Shown: positions 25,444 to 33,823 of the stretch, one piece after another
Position numbering within the stretch: the stretch's first letter is position 1
Layout of the letters: each line of letters begins with the position of its first letter
Origin: Leuconostoc lactis KCTC 3528 = DSM 20202
Lineage (GTDB): Bacteria; Bacillota; Bacilli; Lactobacillales; Lactobacillaceae
Length of the DNA stretch: 50,475 nucleotides
Direction of reading: 5' to 3'
NCBI RefSeq assembly: GCF_014651235.1
Contig: NZ_BMWM01000012.1
Span: 1-50,475, forward strand
Position numbers and translations under genes: made by a program
The notes under the pieces: generated by a model
What the model saw: the letters and a program-made list of their open reading frames with translations, nothing else
Told to the model about the DNA's origin: nothing
The model's database searches: none

Positions 25444-25836
25444 ATGGCGATTCAAGATTATGTGACCGGTGTGCAACACGTCGGCATTCCAACCAAAGAC
25501 TTAGCAGCAACCATTGCTTTTTACGAAGCACTTGGTTTTGAACAAACTGGCTTATTCCCTAACGGTAATAGTCGTTGTGCCTTTCTAAAATTAGGCAACC
25601 TTGTGATTGAAACTTGGGAAGGTGAGCCCGTTGGGCATGCCGGTGCGATTAACCATGTCTCATTAGATGCGACGGATATTGAAAAAGCATTTGCAGCGGC
25701 CAAGGCAGCTGGTTTTGAATTGATTGATCATGACATTCAAAGTATTCCGATTTTCTGGCAGCATGGAATTCGCTACTTTAATATCTTAGGTCCGAACCAA
25801 GAAATTATTGAATTCTGTGAAATTTTAGCCCAATAA
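25444..25836 (+). CDS. VOC superfamily protein (glyoxalase/dioxygenase fold)
   Basis: A 130-residue protein with two beta-alpha-beta-beta-beta modules: GVQHVGIPTKDLAATIAFYEALGF at the N-terminus and AINHVSLDATDIEKAF mid-protein. Candidate metal ligands are the His in QHVGIP, Glu in IETWEG, His in INHVSL and Glu in QEIIEF. It shares the transcript and the cre control of the preceding sugar transporter, which suggests a role in the same sugar's metabolism. Confidence 0.8.
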   Translation: MAIQDYVTGVQHVGIPTKDLAATIAFYEALGFEQTGLFPNGNSRCAFLKLGNLVIETWEGEPVGHAGAINHVSLDATDIEKAFAAAKAAGFELIDHDIQSIPIFWQHGIRYFNILGPNQEIIEFCEILAQ

Positions 25837-25869
25837 AAAAGGACCCTGTGATAAAAACAGGGTCCTTTT
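25837..25869. terminator. Bidirectional terminator between the VOC and thioredoxin genes
   Basis: AAAGGACCCTGT pairs with ACAGGGTCCTTT, flanked by A and T runs, so it serves both converging genes. Confidence 0.88.
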
Positions 25870-25871
25870 GA

Positions 25872-26201
25872 TTAGGCTTGTGTACTTTGATACCAGTCGA
25901 GCACTTGTTGTGGTGTCAAGCGTTCACCGTGACCAATACGTGACACTTCTTGACCATCTTCAAACAAAACAAAAGATGGGATACCACGCATATTGTACTT
26001 AGTTGCAACCGCTAGATTTTCGTCACGGTCGGCATCGAACCAGTTAGCAGTTTGGCTAATGGTATCCTTAATGTCTTGTACAAATGGCTTGATAGCGCGG
26101 CAATCACCACACCAATCTGCTGACAAAAACATCACATTGCGACCAGGCTTGTTAATATTTTCTTCAACGACAGCATCTGAATGATGAGTAGGTTCGTACA
26201 T
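25872..26201 (-). CDS. Thioredoxin family protein
   Basis: A 109-residue cytosolic thioredoxin-fold protein. The active site is WCGDC in FLSADWCGDCRAIKPFV, differing from the classical WCGPC, and the cis-Pro segment is GIPSFVLF. This variant is a thioredoxin-like group common in lactobacilli and may have a lower redox potential or specific partners. The start is preceded by TAGGAG. It is transcribed away from the methionine operon. Confidence 0.88.
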   Translation of the reverse strand: MYEPTHHSDAVVEENINKPGRNVMFLSADWCGDCRAIKPFVQDIKDTISQTANWFDADRDENLAVATKYNMRGIPSFVLFEDGQEVSRIGHGERLTPQQVLDWYQSTQA

Positions 26202-26327
26202 ATTTTAAGGCTCCTAATTGATTTTGAAGTCAGTATACCATAAAAATTTTGCGACGTTAAATACTTTGCTTAGTTCACCATCATGACTATAAAATGAGAA
26301 GATTAAAAAATAAATGACAAATAAGTG

Positions 26328-26356
26328 TTGACAACTCACAGAATAAAAGTTATAGT
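26328..26356 (+). promoter_or_regulatory. Promoter of the methionine operon
   Basis: TTGACA (26328-26333) and TATAGT (26351-26356) with 17 bp spacing, followed by the T-box leader. Confidence 0.82.
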
Positions 26357-26362
26357 TAATGA

Positions 26363-26690
26363 CAATATAAACGGTGAAGAGATAAGTACAACATGGCATT
26401 TTACCCAGAGAGTCGACGGTTGGTGTAAGTCGATAAAATAACTGTTGGAAAATGGTCTTGGAGTGATTACAGAGACGAGCAAGCGGACACCCATCTGTGT
26501 GGCGCGGTAAGTTGAAGTCGGTGGTGCTCGTTAACGCACAACTTATAACCCGAAAGATCTCACAGATGTTCTCGACGAGATGTGGTGGGCGTACGTTTGA
26601 GGTGTGGGTGCGAGAGCCCTACATAAACACTGGGTGGTAACACGTTATTTTTGCGTCCCGTAGTCTAATTTTAGACTACGGGATTTTTTT
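26363..26690 (+). promoter_or_regulatory. T-box riboswitch with methionine (AUG) specifier
   Basis: This 5' leader senses uncharged tRNA. Stem I features are visible: GAAGAGATAAGTA, then AGAGAGTCGACGGTTGG (AG bulge and distal region), and the specifier strand GTTGGAAAATGGTCTTGGAG with ATG at 26452-26454. The T-box sequence TGGGTGGTAACACG is at 26631-26644, and its UGGU fits a discriminator A, as in tRNA-Met. A terminator follows. The downstream genes are methionine biosynthesis genes, supporting tRNA-Met sensing. It fills the gap between 26202 and 26720. Confidence 0.88.
26656..26690 (+). terminator. T-box regulated terminator
   Basis: TCCCGTAGTC.. (from 26656) pairs with ..GACTACGGGA (to 26683), followed by seven T. 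The 5' arm follows directly on the T-box antiterminator, giving the usual alternative pairing. Confidence 0.88.
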
Positions 26691-26720
26691 GTTTTCACAT
26701 GATGTTAAAAGGAGTGAATG

Positions 26721-27602
26721 ATGAGTGTCATATTACAAAATGGCTTATTACGACATGATCAATTGGTCATTGGCCCATATCGTGTCCTGCAGCCAACGGT
26801 TAGCATTTTATTGGTGAATCTCATGCCAAATCGCCGGCAAACGGAAGAACAGTTTGCCCAACTCTTGGCCCAATTACCGATCAATGTGCGGGTGACGTTT
26901 GCCGTACCCGCCACGCATATCATTCGCCATGACCGTGAGCTGATTGAAAAAAATTATGTAACGTTAGCCGACATTTGGCATCAACAATTTGATGGATTAA
27001 TCGTGACAGGTGCACCAGTTGACCGCGAAAAAGTGACGGCTATTGACTACTGGACCGAGTTTCAACAATTACTGGTATGGCGGCAAACCCATGTGAGAGA
27101 AAGCCTACTGACTTGCTGGGCAGCCTATGGGGCCGGCTATGTCGAACGCAACTTCCCTGTGCGTCATGTTGACGACAAAATCTTTGGTGTCTACCACAAC
27201 CAACCAACACTTGGTCAAGGGCATCCGCTATTAGCGCAAATGACCGACTTGGCGATGCCGCATTCACGGTATTTTACCATTCCAAATCGCGCCGTTGCCC
27301 AACGATTAAAGGTGGCTGGCGATGATCGCGTCGGCGCATTCATTTTACGCGATGATACGAAACGGACGACTTATGTGACGGGGCATTTAGAGTATGCGAC
27401 GCACACGTTACATGATGAATTTTTACGCGACCAGCATTCAGGGCAGGCCATGTTACCACCAGAAAATTATTATCACGCGGGCGAACCGGTGAATTCATGG
27501 TCAGCATCTGCTGTGCAGTTTTTCAAAAATTGGGGCCATTTGCTGGTCAGTCAAGCTCAGCGACCGGCGGTCGTTGATATTATCCCAGCAGTACAAGCAT
27601 AA
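26721..27602 (+). CDS. metA: Homoserine O-acyltransferase (MetA family)
   Basis: Activates homoserine with an acyl-CoA (acetyl or succinyl) in the first step of methionine synthesis. The 293-residue product has the family segments LLVNLMPNRRQTEEQF, the catalytic Cys in LLTCWAAYGAGY, and the His/Glu pair in TGHLEYATHTL. ATG 26721 is used, as AAAGGAG gives better spacing than to ATG 26718. It is the first gene behind the Met T-box. Acyl donor specificity is uncertain; many Firmicutes MetA proteins are acetyltransferases. Confidence 0.9.
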   Translation: MSVILQNGLLRHDQLVIGPYRVLQPTVSILLVNLMPNRRQTEEQFAQLLAQLPINVRVTFAVPATHIIRHDRELIEKNYVTLADIWHQQFDGLIVTGAPVDREKVTAIDYWTEFQQLLVWRQTHVRESLLTCWAAYGAGYVERNFPVRHVDDKIFGVYHNQPTLGQGHPLLAQMTDLAMPHSRYFTIPNRAVAQRLKVAGDDRVGAFILRDDTKRTTYVTGHLEYATHTLHDEFLRDQHSGQAMLPPENYYHAGEPVNSWSASAVQFFKNWGHLLVSQAQRPAVVDIIPAVQA

Positions 27603-27622
27603 GTGATTTTAGAGGAGTAACG

Positions 27623-28735
27623 ATGACAACGACGATTGATACATTACTCGCCCAAGGGGGCAACGGGACAGACGATGCGCAAACAGGTGCAGTGGTTACG
27701 CCACTTTACTTTTCCACGGCCTATCGCCATCCAGGGTTAGGCGAGTCTACGGGTTTTGACTATGCGCGCTTAAGCACGCCAACGCGACAAGTGTTAGAAG
27801 AACAGCTGGCGCGCTTAGAACACGCCGCGCAAGGTTTTGCGACCAGTTCGGGGATGGCCGCCATTGATTTGGTGTTTGCGACTTTGTTAAAAACGGGCGA
27901 TCATTTTTTAACCAGTGATGATTTATATGGTGGGACTTTCCGTTACTTTGATGATTTAGTGGTTCAAAGTGGGGTGAGCTATACCGCGTGTCGTGATTTA
28001 GATGACTTTCTGAAACAAATTCGACCCGAAACCAAGCTCATCTGGCTGGAGACACCTTCTAATCCAACCATGAAAATTACCGATATTCAAGCACTAAGTA
28101 CGGCAGTTAAAGCTATCCGACCAGATATTATCATTGCGGTGGACAACACCTTTTTAACCCCGATTTTTCGACAGCCTTTAACACTTGGCGCTGATGTGGT
28201 CGTTCATTCTGCGACGAAGTACTTGGGCGGTCACAACGATATTTTGGCCGGTGCGGTTGTGACGAATCAAGCCGCGCTGGCCGAACAATTAGCCGCCAGT
28301 TTGGTGACCCGCGGTCAGGTATTAGATCCTTTCAGTGCATGGTTATTGTTACGTAGCTTAAAAACGTTGCATTTACGCATGGCGCGACATCATGAAAATG
28401 GTCAGTTCCTGGCGGATGCCTTACAGACAGTACCAGGCGTGGCCAAAGTCTTATATGCTGGCGTGGGTGGCATGGTGAGTTTTTATTTGGCAGATGGGTA
28501 TGATGTCGATCGCTTTTTGAAAGGGTTAACAATTGGGTCGTTTGCAGAAAGCCTCGGTGGCCCAGAAACATTGATTACCATCCCCGCAGTGCAAACCCAT
28601 CATGATATGAGCCAAGCCCAGCGGGATGCATTAGGAATATCAAATCAGTTGGTGCGTCTCAGTGCCGGATTGGAAGACAAAACAGATTTGTTACATGATT
28701 TGGTGCAAGCGATTAAAGGAGCAAAGCATGAGTGA
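27623..28735 (+). CDS. Cystathionine gamma-synthase family PLP enzyme
   Basis: A PLP-dependent Cys/Met metabolism enzyme of 370 residues. It has YGGTFRYFDDL, LETPSNPTMKITDI, the Asp in IAVDNTFLTPIF and the PLP Lys in HSATKYLGGHND. By position between metA and the beta-lyase it should join O-acylhomoserine and cysteine to cystathionine; O-acylhomoserine sulfhydrylase activity is also possible. It overlaps the next gene by 8 bp, and the two paralogues are adjacent as in the metI-metC pair of Bacillus. Confidence 0.88.
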   Translation: MTTTIDTLLAQGGNGTDDAQTGAVVTPLYFSTAYRHPGLGESTGFDYARLSTPTRQVLEEQLARLEHAAQGFATSSGMAAIDLVFATLLKTGDHFLTSDDLYGGTFRYFDDLVVQSGVSYTACRDLDDFLKQIRPETKLIWLETPSNPTMKITDIQALSTAVKAIRPDIIIAVDNTFLTPIFRQPLTLGADVVVHSATKYLGGHNDILAGAVVTNQAALAEQLAASLVTRGQVLDPFSAWLLLRSLKTLHLRMARHHENGQFLADALQTVPGVAKVLYAGVGGMVSFYLADGYDVDRFLKGLTIGSFAESLGGPETLITIPAVQTHHDMSQAQRDALGISNQLVRLSAGLEDKTDLLHDLVQAIKGAKHE

Positions 28736-29873
28736 TTGGACAGATTTAATTCAAGCCACAACAGCACACGACCCGTTGTCTGGGGCGATTAATACCCCGA
28801 TTCAGCTCAGTTCGACGTTCCATCAAGCGTCATTTGATACGTTTGGGCATTTTGATTATGCGCGTTCAGGTAATCCGACGCGTGAAGTTGGTGAAGCCGC
28901 CATTGCCAAATTGGAACACGGCACGCAAGGCTTTTTATTCAGTACGGGGATGGCCGCCATCAGCAGTGTGTTGTTCACCTTGTCAGCAGGGGATCATCTT
29001 GTTGTCAGCAAGCATGTTTATGGCGGGACGTTTCGTGTCTTAGAAGACATTTTGCCCCGCTGGGGAATTACGCATACTTTCGTTGATTTTAGCGATGTCG
29101 CTGCTGTGACCGCAGCGATCACACCAGCCACCAAGGCACTATACATTGAGACGCCGTCCAACCCAGTATTGCAAATCACAGATATTGCGGCCATTGTCGC
29201 TGTGGCAAAACAACATGGGTTGCTGACGATTGCTGATAACACGTTCATGTCGCCATTTTTCCAAAAACCTTTGGACTTAGGCGTGGATATCGTGGTGCAT
29301 TCAGCAACCAAGTTTCTCGCCGGACATTCTGATATTTTGGCGGGTGCCGTTGTGGTCAAGGACAAGCAGTTGGCCGAGCGGATTTACTTTATTCAAAACG
29401 CGGTTGGCGCGACATTAGGTGTGTTAGATACTTGGCTATTATTGCGCGGGATTAAAACGCTTGGGGTGCGGATGGCGCAATCTAGCCAATCGGCATTGCA
29501 ACTGGCGCAACACTTAGCCCAACATCCAAGCGTTACGCGTGTACTGTATCCAGGACTGGCGACTCATCCAGGCCATACCATTCATACCAGCCAAGCCACC
29601 AGTGGGGGCGCGGTGTTGAGTTTTGATGTTGGCAGTCAAGACAACGCCAGAAAAGTGGTCACAGCCTTAAAAATTCCGGTGTTTTCCGTTAGTTTAGGCG
29701 CTGTGGAAAGTATTGTAAGTTATCCACCAAAGATGAGCCACGCCGAATTGAATCAAGCGGAACTATCAGCCAGTGGGATTACACCAGGGTTGTTGCGGTT
29801 TTCCGTGGGACTAGAAGATGTGACGGATCTCATAGCTGATCTCGACCACGCATTAGCACAAATTGAAGCATAA
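28728..29873 (+). CDS. metC: Cystathionine beta-lyase family PLP enzyme
   Basis: A second PLP enzyme of the same superfamily, 381 residues, which should cleave cystathionine to homocysteine. Motifs are YGGTFRVLEDIL, IETPSNPVLQITDI, ADNTFMSPFFQ and the PLP Lys in HSATKFLAGHSD. ATG 28728 follows AAAGGAG within the end of the preceding gene; the frame is open upstream but lies inside that gene. Assignment as beta-lyase rather than gamma-lyase is by gene order and similarity to MetC-type sequences. Confidence 0.86.
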   Translation: MSDWTDLIQATTAHDPLSGAINTPIQLSSTFHQASFDTFGHFDYARSGNPTREVGEAAIAKLEHGTQGFLFSTGMAAISSVLFTLSAGDHLVVSKHVYGGTFRVLEDILPRWGITHTFVDFSDVAAVTAAITPATKALYIETPSNPVLQITDIAAIVAVAKQHGLLTIADNTFMSPFFQKPLDLGVDIVVHSATKFLAGHSDILAGAVVVKDKQLAERIYFIQNAVGATLGVLDTWLLLRGIKTLGVRMAQSSQSALQLAQHLAQHPSVTRVLYPGLATHPGHTIHTSQATSGGAVLSFDVGSQDNARKVVTALKIPVFSVSLGAVESIVSYPPKMSHAELNQAELSASGITPGLLRFSVGLEDVTDLIADLDHALAQIEA

Positions 29874-29887
29874 AGAGGAGAAAAAAG

Positions 29888-31015
29888 ATGACAACAGCTC
29901 GGAAATTACAGTACCATTTTGATCAAGTCGGGTCTTACTTGCGGCCAGACGCGTTGAAAACAGCTCGCGAGCAATACGCCAAGGGTGAAATCACGCAAGC
30001 AGCACTTTTGCAGGTGCAGCACGCCGCGATTAAAGATTTAGTCGACGCACAAGTAGCAGCCGGTTTGTCGGCAGTGACAGATGGTGAATTTAACCGATCA
30101 TGGTGGCATTTAGACTTTCTGGGACAACTCGGTGGGTTTGAATTTTATGATCAGGAAGAATCGTATAAATTTCATGGTGAAAAAACACGTTCGACAAATA
30201 TTCGCTTAACTGGTCCAGTGCATGCGAATTTGAATCATCCATTTTTTGATGATTTCAAATACCTCCAATCGATTGTACCTGAAGGTGTGGAACCGAAAGT
30301 CACGATTCCGTCACCAAGTCTCATCATTAATCGCGATCAACGCTCAGATGGCTGGGCGGATTACTATCCAACGTGGCAAGCGTTTTTGGACGATTTGGCA
30401 CAAGCCTATCATGATACGCTCCAACATTTCTATGATTTGGGAGCACGTTACATACAATTGGATGATACAACTTGGGCTTACCTCATTGCCCAATTGAATG
30501 CCAATGCAGATGATCCGGCTGCACGGGCGCCGTTTGAGCAAACTGCCCAAGATGATGTCTATGTCATTAATCAAGCATTGGCCGGCTTACCAGACGACTT
30601 GAAGCTATCCACCCATATTTGCCGTGGTAACTTTAAGTCGACCTATTTGTTTGAAGGGGGTTATGAACCCGTTGCCAAATATTTGGGCCAGTTAAATTAC
30701 GATGCATTTTTCCTCGAATATGACAATGAACGTTCCGGTGACTTTGGGCCGTTGGCAGATATTTATAATGGGCGACCAAATGTTGAAATTGTGTTGGGCT
30801 TATTCACCTCTAAATCAGCAGATTTAGAAGCCGTTGACGATGTCGTCGCTCGGATTAATGAAGCAGCGCAATACGTGCCCAAAGCGCAACTTGCCTTATC
30901 AACACAATGTGGTTTTTCGTCAACCGAAGAAGGCAATATCTTAACGATTCCAGATCAGTGGCGTAAGTTAGCGTTGATTAAAACGATTGCCGATCAAGAA
31001 CTGGCGACTGTTTAA
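29888..31015 (+). CDS. Cobalamin-independent methionine synthase core (YxjG/YxjH-like), copy 1
   Basis: The 375-residue protein corresponds to the catalytic C-terminal half of MetE without the N-terminal half. Zinc/homocysteine ligands are visible: His and Cys in STHICRGNFKS, Glu in FLEYDNE, and Cys in STQCGFSSTEEGN. It should methylate homocysteine; the methyl donor of these short proteins is not settled. A strong AAGAGGAG site lies upstream. A diverged paralogue lies at 32567. Confidence 0.85.
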   Translation: MTTARKLQYHFDQVGSYLRPDALKTAREQYAKGEITQAALLQVQHAAIKDLVDAQVAAGLSAVTDGEFNRSWWHLDFLGQLGGFEFYDQEESYKFHGEKTRSTNIRLTGPVHANLNHPFFDDFKYLQSIVPEGVEPKVTIPSPSLIINRDQRSDGWADYYPTWQAFLDDLAQAYHDTLQHFYDLGARYIQLDDTTWAYLIAQLNANADDPAARAPFEQTAQDDVYVINQALAGLPDDLKLSTHICRGNFKSTYLFEGGYEPVAKYLGQLNYDAFFLEYDNERSGDFGPLADIYNGRPNVEIVLGLFTSKSADLEAVDDVVARINEAAQYVPKAQLALSTQCGFSSTEEGNILTIPDQWRKLALIKTIADQELATV

Positions 31016-31048
31016 GGGGAATTTTAACAAGCGTGTATAGGAGATGTG

Positions 31049-31903
31049 ATGCGTAAAAAAACTTGGATTGGGCTTATTTTAGCGAGTATACTGGTCGTAG
31101 GGATCACTTGGGCAACCGTTAAGCAGCGACCAACCAATGTCATAACGGTGGGATCGGTGACCAGCGATGCCGATATTTGGCGCCATTTAGCGCAGAGCAA
31201 GCAGGCGAAACAATTACATCTTAAGATTCAAGTGAAAGAATTTACAGATGGGCAAGCTTTGAATGTGGCCACGGCACAAGGTCAAGTTGATGTGAATGCT
31301 TTCCAAAGTTATGGCTACTTTGACGCATTTAACAAAGCCAGTAAAGTGGGGAAGCTAGCGAATCTGGGTACGACATATCTTGAACCGATGGGGATTTATT
31401 CGAGTCATTATCATGCACTCAAAGACTTGCCAGATGGGGCAACGATTGCCATTGCCAAAGATTTGGCAGATGAAGCACGTGGGTTAAAGCTCTTGGCTGA
31501 TAATGGCTTATTGACACTGGCGCCTGATTTTGGCGCGTTAGATGGCTTAGAAAAAATCACCAGTAACCCCAAGCATTTTAAGTTTCAAGAAATTGATGAC
31601 ACCACTGGCGGCCGTGTTGTTAAAGATCCGAAAATTGCGGCCGTCCTGATGTCTAATTCTATTTCACAAGCCAGCGGCTTGAATGTGTTAAAAGATGCGC
31701 TGGCTTATGAACATGTCAACGGCCATACGCGGGCGAATATCAACATTTTAGCCACCGCTACAAAAAACCAAAACAATGCAACTTATCGGAAGCTGTTAAC
31801 GCTTTATCATGACAAAGCCTCGCAAGCCTATATTGCTGCTAAGTATCATGGCACCAAAACCGAAGTGAACAAACCAATTAGTTATTTTAAAGGAGAAAAA
31901 TAA
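31049..31903 (+). CDS. metQ: MetQ/NlpA-family methionine-binding protein without lipobox
   Basis: A substrate-binding protein of the methionine ABC uptake family, 284 residues. It has a hydrophobic N-terminus (about 6-23), then [13 protein letters not shown] and [19 protein letters not shown], typical of MetQ. The expected lipobox Cys is missing, so it is probably held by the uncleaved N-terminal helix or secreted. No metN/metP ATPase or permease is next to it. ATG 31049 is preferred to GTG 31046. Its stop overlaps the luxS start by one base. Confidence 0.87.
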   Translation: MRKKTWIGLILASILVVGITWATVKQRPTNVITVGSVTSDADIWRHLAQSKQAKQLHLKIQVKEFTDGQALNVATAQGQVDVNAFQSYGYFDAFNKASKVGKLANLGTTYLEPMGIYSSHYHALKDLPDGATIAIAKDLADEARGLKLLADNGLLTLAPDFGALDGLEKITSNPKHFKFQEIDDTTGGRVVKDPKIAAVLMSNSISQASGLNVLKDALAYEHVNGHTRANINILATATKNQNNATYRKLLTLYHDKASQAYIAAKYHGTKTEVNKPISYFKGEK

Positions 31904-32379
31904 TGTCAGAAACAGTTGTTGAAAGTTTTACGCTTGATCACACCAAGGTCAAAGCCCCTTACGTGCGCGTGATTGAAACCCAAGCTGGCCCACAAGGTGG
32001 TCAAATTACGAATTATGATTTACGGCTCACCCAGCCAAACGAAACGGCGATTGAAACCGGTGGTTTGCACACACTAGAACACCTCTTTGCTGGACTCGTA
32101 CGTTATGAAATTGATGGGATTATTGACATCTCACCATTTGGCTGCCGGACAGGGTTTCATGTCATTTCTTGGGTAGATTATGATGCCGAAACCTTGGCTA
32201 AAGTCTTTAAAAAGGTCCTAGAAAAGATTGTCAGTGATGACGTGACAGAGGTGCCGGCAGCTGAAATTCAAAGTTGTGGGAACTTTAAGGATCATAGTCT
32301 ACATTCTGCCAAAGCTTGGGCAGCGATTATTCTTGAGCAAGGCATTTCAAGTGATGCCTTTGAACGACAAGTCGTGTAA
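31903..32379 (+). CDS. luxS: S-ribosylhomocysteine lyase
   Basis: LuxS splits S-ribosylhomocysteine into homocysteine and the AI-2 precursor DPD. The 158-residue protein has the metal site HTLEHLFAG (two His) and the third ligand in SCGNFKDH, plus the active-site Cys in FGCRTGFH. Placement between metQ and the second MetE-like gene suggests its main job is recycling homocysteine into methionine. It is coupled to metQ by TAATG. Confidence 0.96.
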   Translation: MSETVVESFTLDHTKVKAPYVRVIETQAGPQGGQITNYDLRLTQPNETAIETGGLHTLEHLFAGLVRYEIDGIIDISPFGCRTGFHVISWVDYDAETLAKVFKKVLEKIVSDDVTEVPAAEIQSCGNFKDHSLHSAKAWAAIILEQGISSDAFERQVV

Positions 32380-32416
32380 TGTTAGCGACCAACATGGCAA
32401 ATTAGAGGAGTAGACG

Positions 32417-32515
32417 ATGCCGGTACACCCGCAGAAAGTTTATTATTTGCATATCAATAAAATCGCCACGGCTGTGTTTTTGACGGGTAGCGGGGCGGTG
32501 GATAGTGTCATGTGA
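32417..32515 (+). CDS. Short ORF (32 aa) between luxS and the second MetE-like gene
   Basis: An ATG at 32417 behind TAGAGGAG opens a 32-codon frame, MPVHPQKVYYLHINKIATA..., that ends before the next ribosome site. I do not recognise it. It has a good ribosome site but no known domain. It may be a small peptide, a coupling device or the remnant of a lost gene. Confidence 0.35.
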   Translation: MPVHPQKVYYLHINKIATAVFLTGSGAVDSVM

Positions 32516-32566
32516 TCGTGTTTTGTGACGTTACTAAATAATCACGAGACAAGAGGAGTCTAACAC

Positions 32567-33700
32567 ATGACACAAACACAACAAAAAATTGGTTTTCAAC
32601 ACGTCGGGTCGTTTTTACGGCCTGATGCACTGAAACAAGCGCGGGCAGCATTTGCCAACGGCCAGGTAACGGCTGACGAATTAACCACAACTGAAGACGC
32701 GGCGATCACCACTTTGGTGGCCCAACAAGTGACGGCCGGTTTGGATGTCGTCACAGACGGTGAATTCCGGCGCTCATATTGGCATCTGGATAACTTTTGG
32801 GGATTTGAAGGCGTTGAACGGTTTAAATTTGGCGAAGGGTATCAATTTGCCCATGAAGAAACGCGAGACGATTCGGCCCACCTCACCGGTCCGCTGGGTT
32901 TTGATGCGACAGCGCATCCGCTTATTCGTGAATTTAAGTTTCTCAAAACTATCGCTGATCGTTATGGTGTCGCTGCTAAAGTGACGCTCCCGTCGCCAGC
33001 GCAATTCTTTGCGGAATTAGTGCGTGGCCGAAATGCGGAACGTGTCCACCGGTTTTATACCAATGATGCTGACTTTCATGCGGCCATTCAGCGGGTATAT
33101 CATGACGAAATTTTGGGACTTTATGATGCCGGTGCGCGCACCATTCAACTCGATGACTGTACTTGGGGGATGCTCGTGGATCCACATTTCGGCGTGCTGA
33201 TGGCTGGTAACGGCGTTAGTGTGGCCGAGTTAAAGACACTTTATTTAACCTTTAATAATGGGGCATTAGCCGATTTACCGGATGATTTGGTGATTAATAC
33301 GCATGTTTGTCGTGGGAACTATCATTCTGACTGGGCGGCGAGTGGTGGCTATGATCTGGTGGCTGATGAACTTTTAGGTCAGGAAAATGTGGCGAGCTAC
33401 TTTTTAGAGTATGATTCTGACCGCGCAGGTGGTTTTGCACCCCTAGCCAAGGTTTCTGGTGATAAACGGGTTGTGCTGGGACTCATCACAACGAAAACGG
33501 GTGAACTTGAAGATAAACAGGTGATTATTGACCGCATTTATGAGGCGGCGCAGTATTTACCATTAGAGCGCTTGTGGTTATCGACCCAATGTGGCTTTGC
33601 GTCAACTGAGGAAGGTAACGTGCTGACAGAAGACCAGCAATGGGCTAAATTAGCGCTTGTGCGCGATATTTTAACGCAAGTCTGGGGCTATAAAGCATAA
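32567..33700 (+). CDS. Cobalamin-independent methionine synthase core (YxjG/YxjH-like), copy 2
   Basis: A 377-residue paralogue of the protein at 29888 with the same ligand pattern: INTHVCRGNYHS (His, Cys), FLEYDSDR (Glu) and STQCGFASTEEGN (Cys). The two proteins share VTDGEF(N/R)RS(W/Y)WHLD but have diverged elsewhere, for example DNFWGFEGVERF against DFLGQLGGFEFY. It follows luxS, whose product homocysteine would be its substrate. AGAGGAG precedes the ATG. Confidence 0.85.
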   Translation: MTQTQQKIGFQHVGSFLRPDALKQARAAFANGQVTADELTTTEDAAITTLVAQQVTAGLDVVTDGEFRRSYWHLDNFWGFEGVERFKFGEGYQFAHEETRDDSAHLTGPLGFDATAHPLIREFKFLKTIADRYGVAAKVTLPSPAQFFAELVRGRNAERVHRFYTNDADFHAAIQRVYHDEILGLYDAGARTIQLDDCTWGMLVDPHFGVLMAGNGVSVAELKTLYLTFNNGALADLPDDLVINTHVCRGNYHSDWAASGGYDLVADELLGQENVASYFLEYDSDRAGGFAPLAKVSGDKRVVLGLITTKTGELEDKQVIIDRIYEAAQYLPLERLWLSTQCGFASTEEGNVLTEDQQWAKLALVRDILTQVWGYKA

Positions 33701-33703
33701 TCA

Positions 33704-33732
33704 TTGCCCGCTGAAACGACTTGCGCTATACT
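33704..33732 (+). promoter_or_regulatory. Promoter of the OppA-like gene
   Basis: TTGCCC (33704-33709) and TATACT (33727-33732) with a 17 bp spacer. The spacer contains the left arm of an 11 bp inverted repeat whose right arm (33800-33810) is near the ribosome site. Confidence 0.65.
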
Positions 33733-33823
33733 CGAATTATTTATTTGAAGATGATCATTTTTTACCAAACCAGTTCTAATGTTGCGGGTAGCATTGGCTG
33801 CAAGTCGTTTATGGGGGAAGTGT

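Noticed and set aside
26363-26690. A SAM riboswitch in front of metA
   Set aside because: The T-box consensus, ATG specifier and terminator/antiterminator layout identify a tRNA-sensing T-box instead.
29888-33700. The two MetE-like genes as broken pieces of full-length metE
   Set aside because: Both are complete, separate core domains with intact zinc ligands and their own strong ribosome sites; they are paralogues, not fragments.
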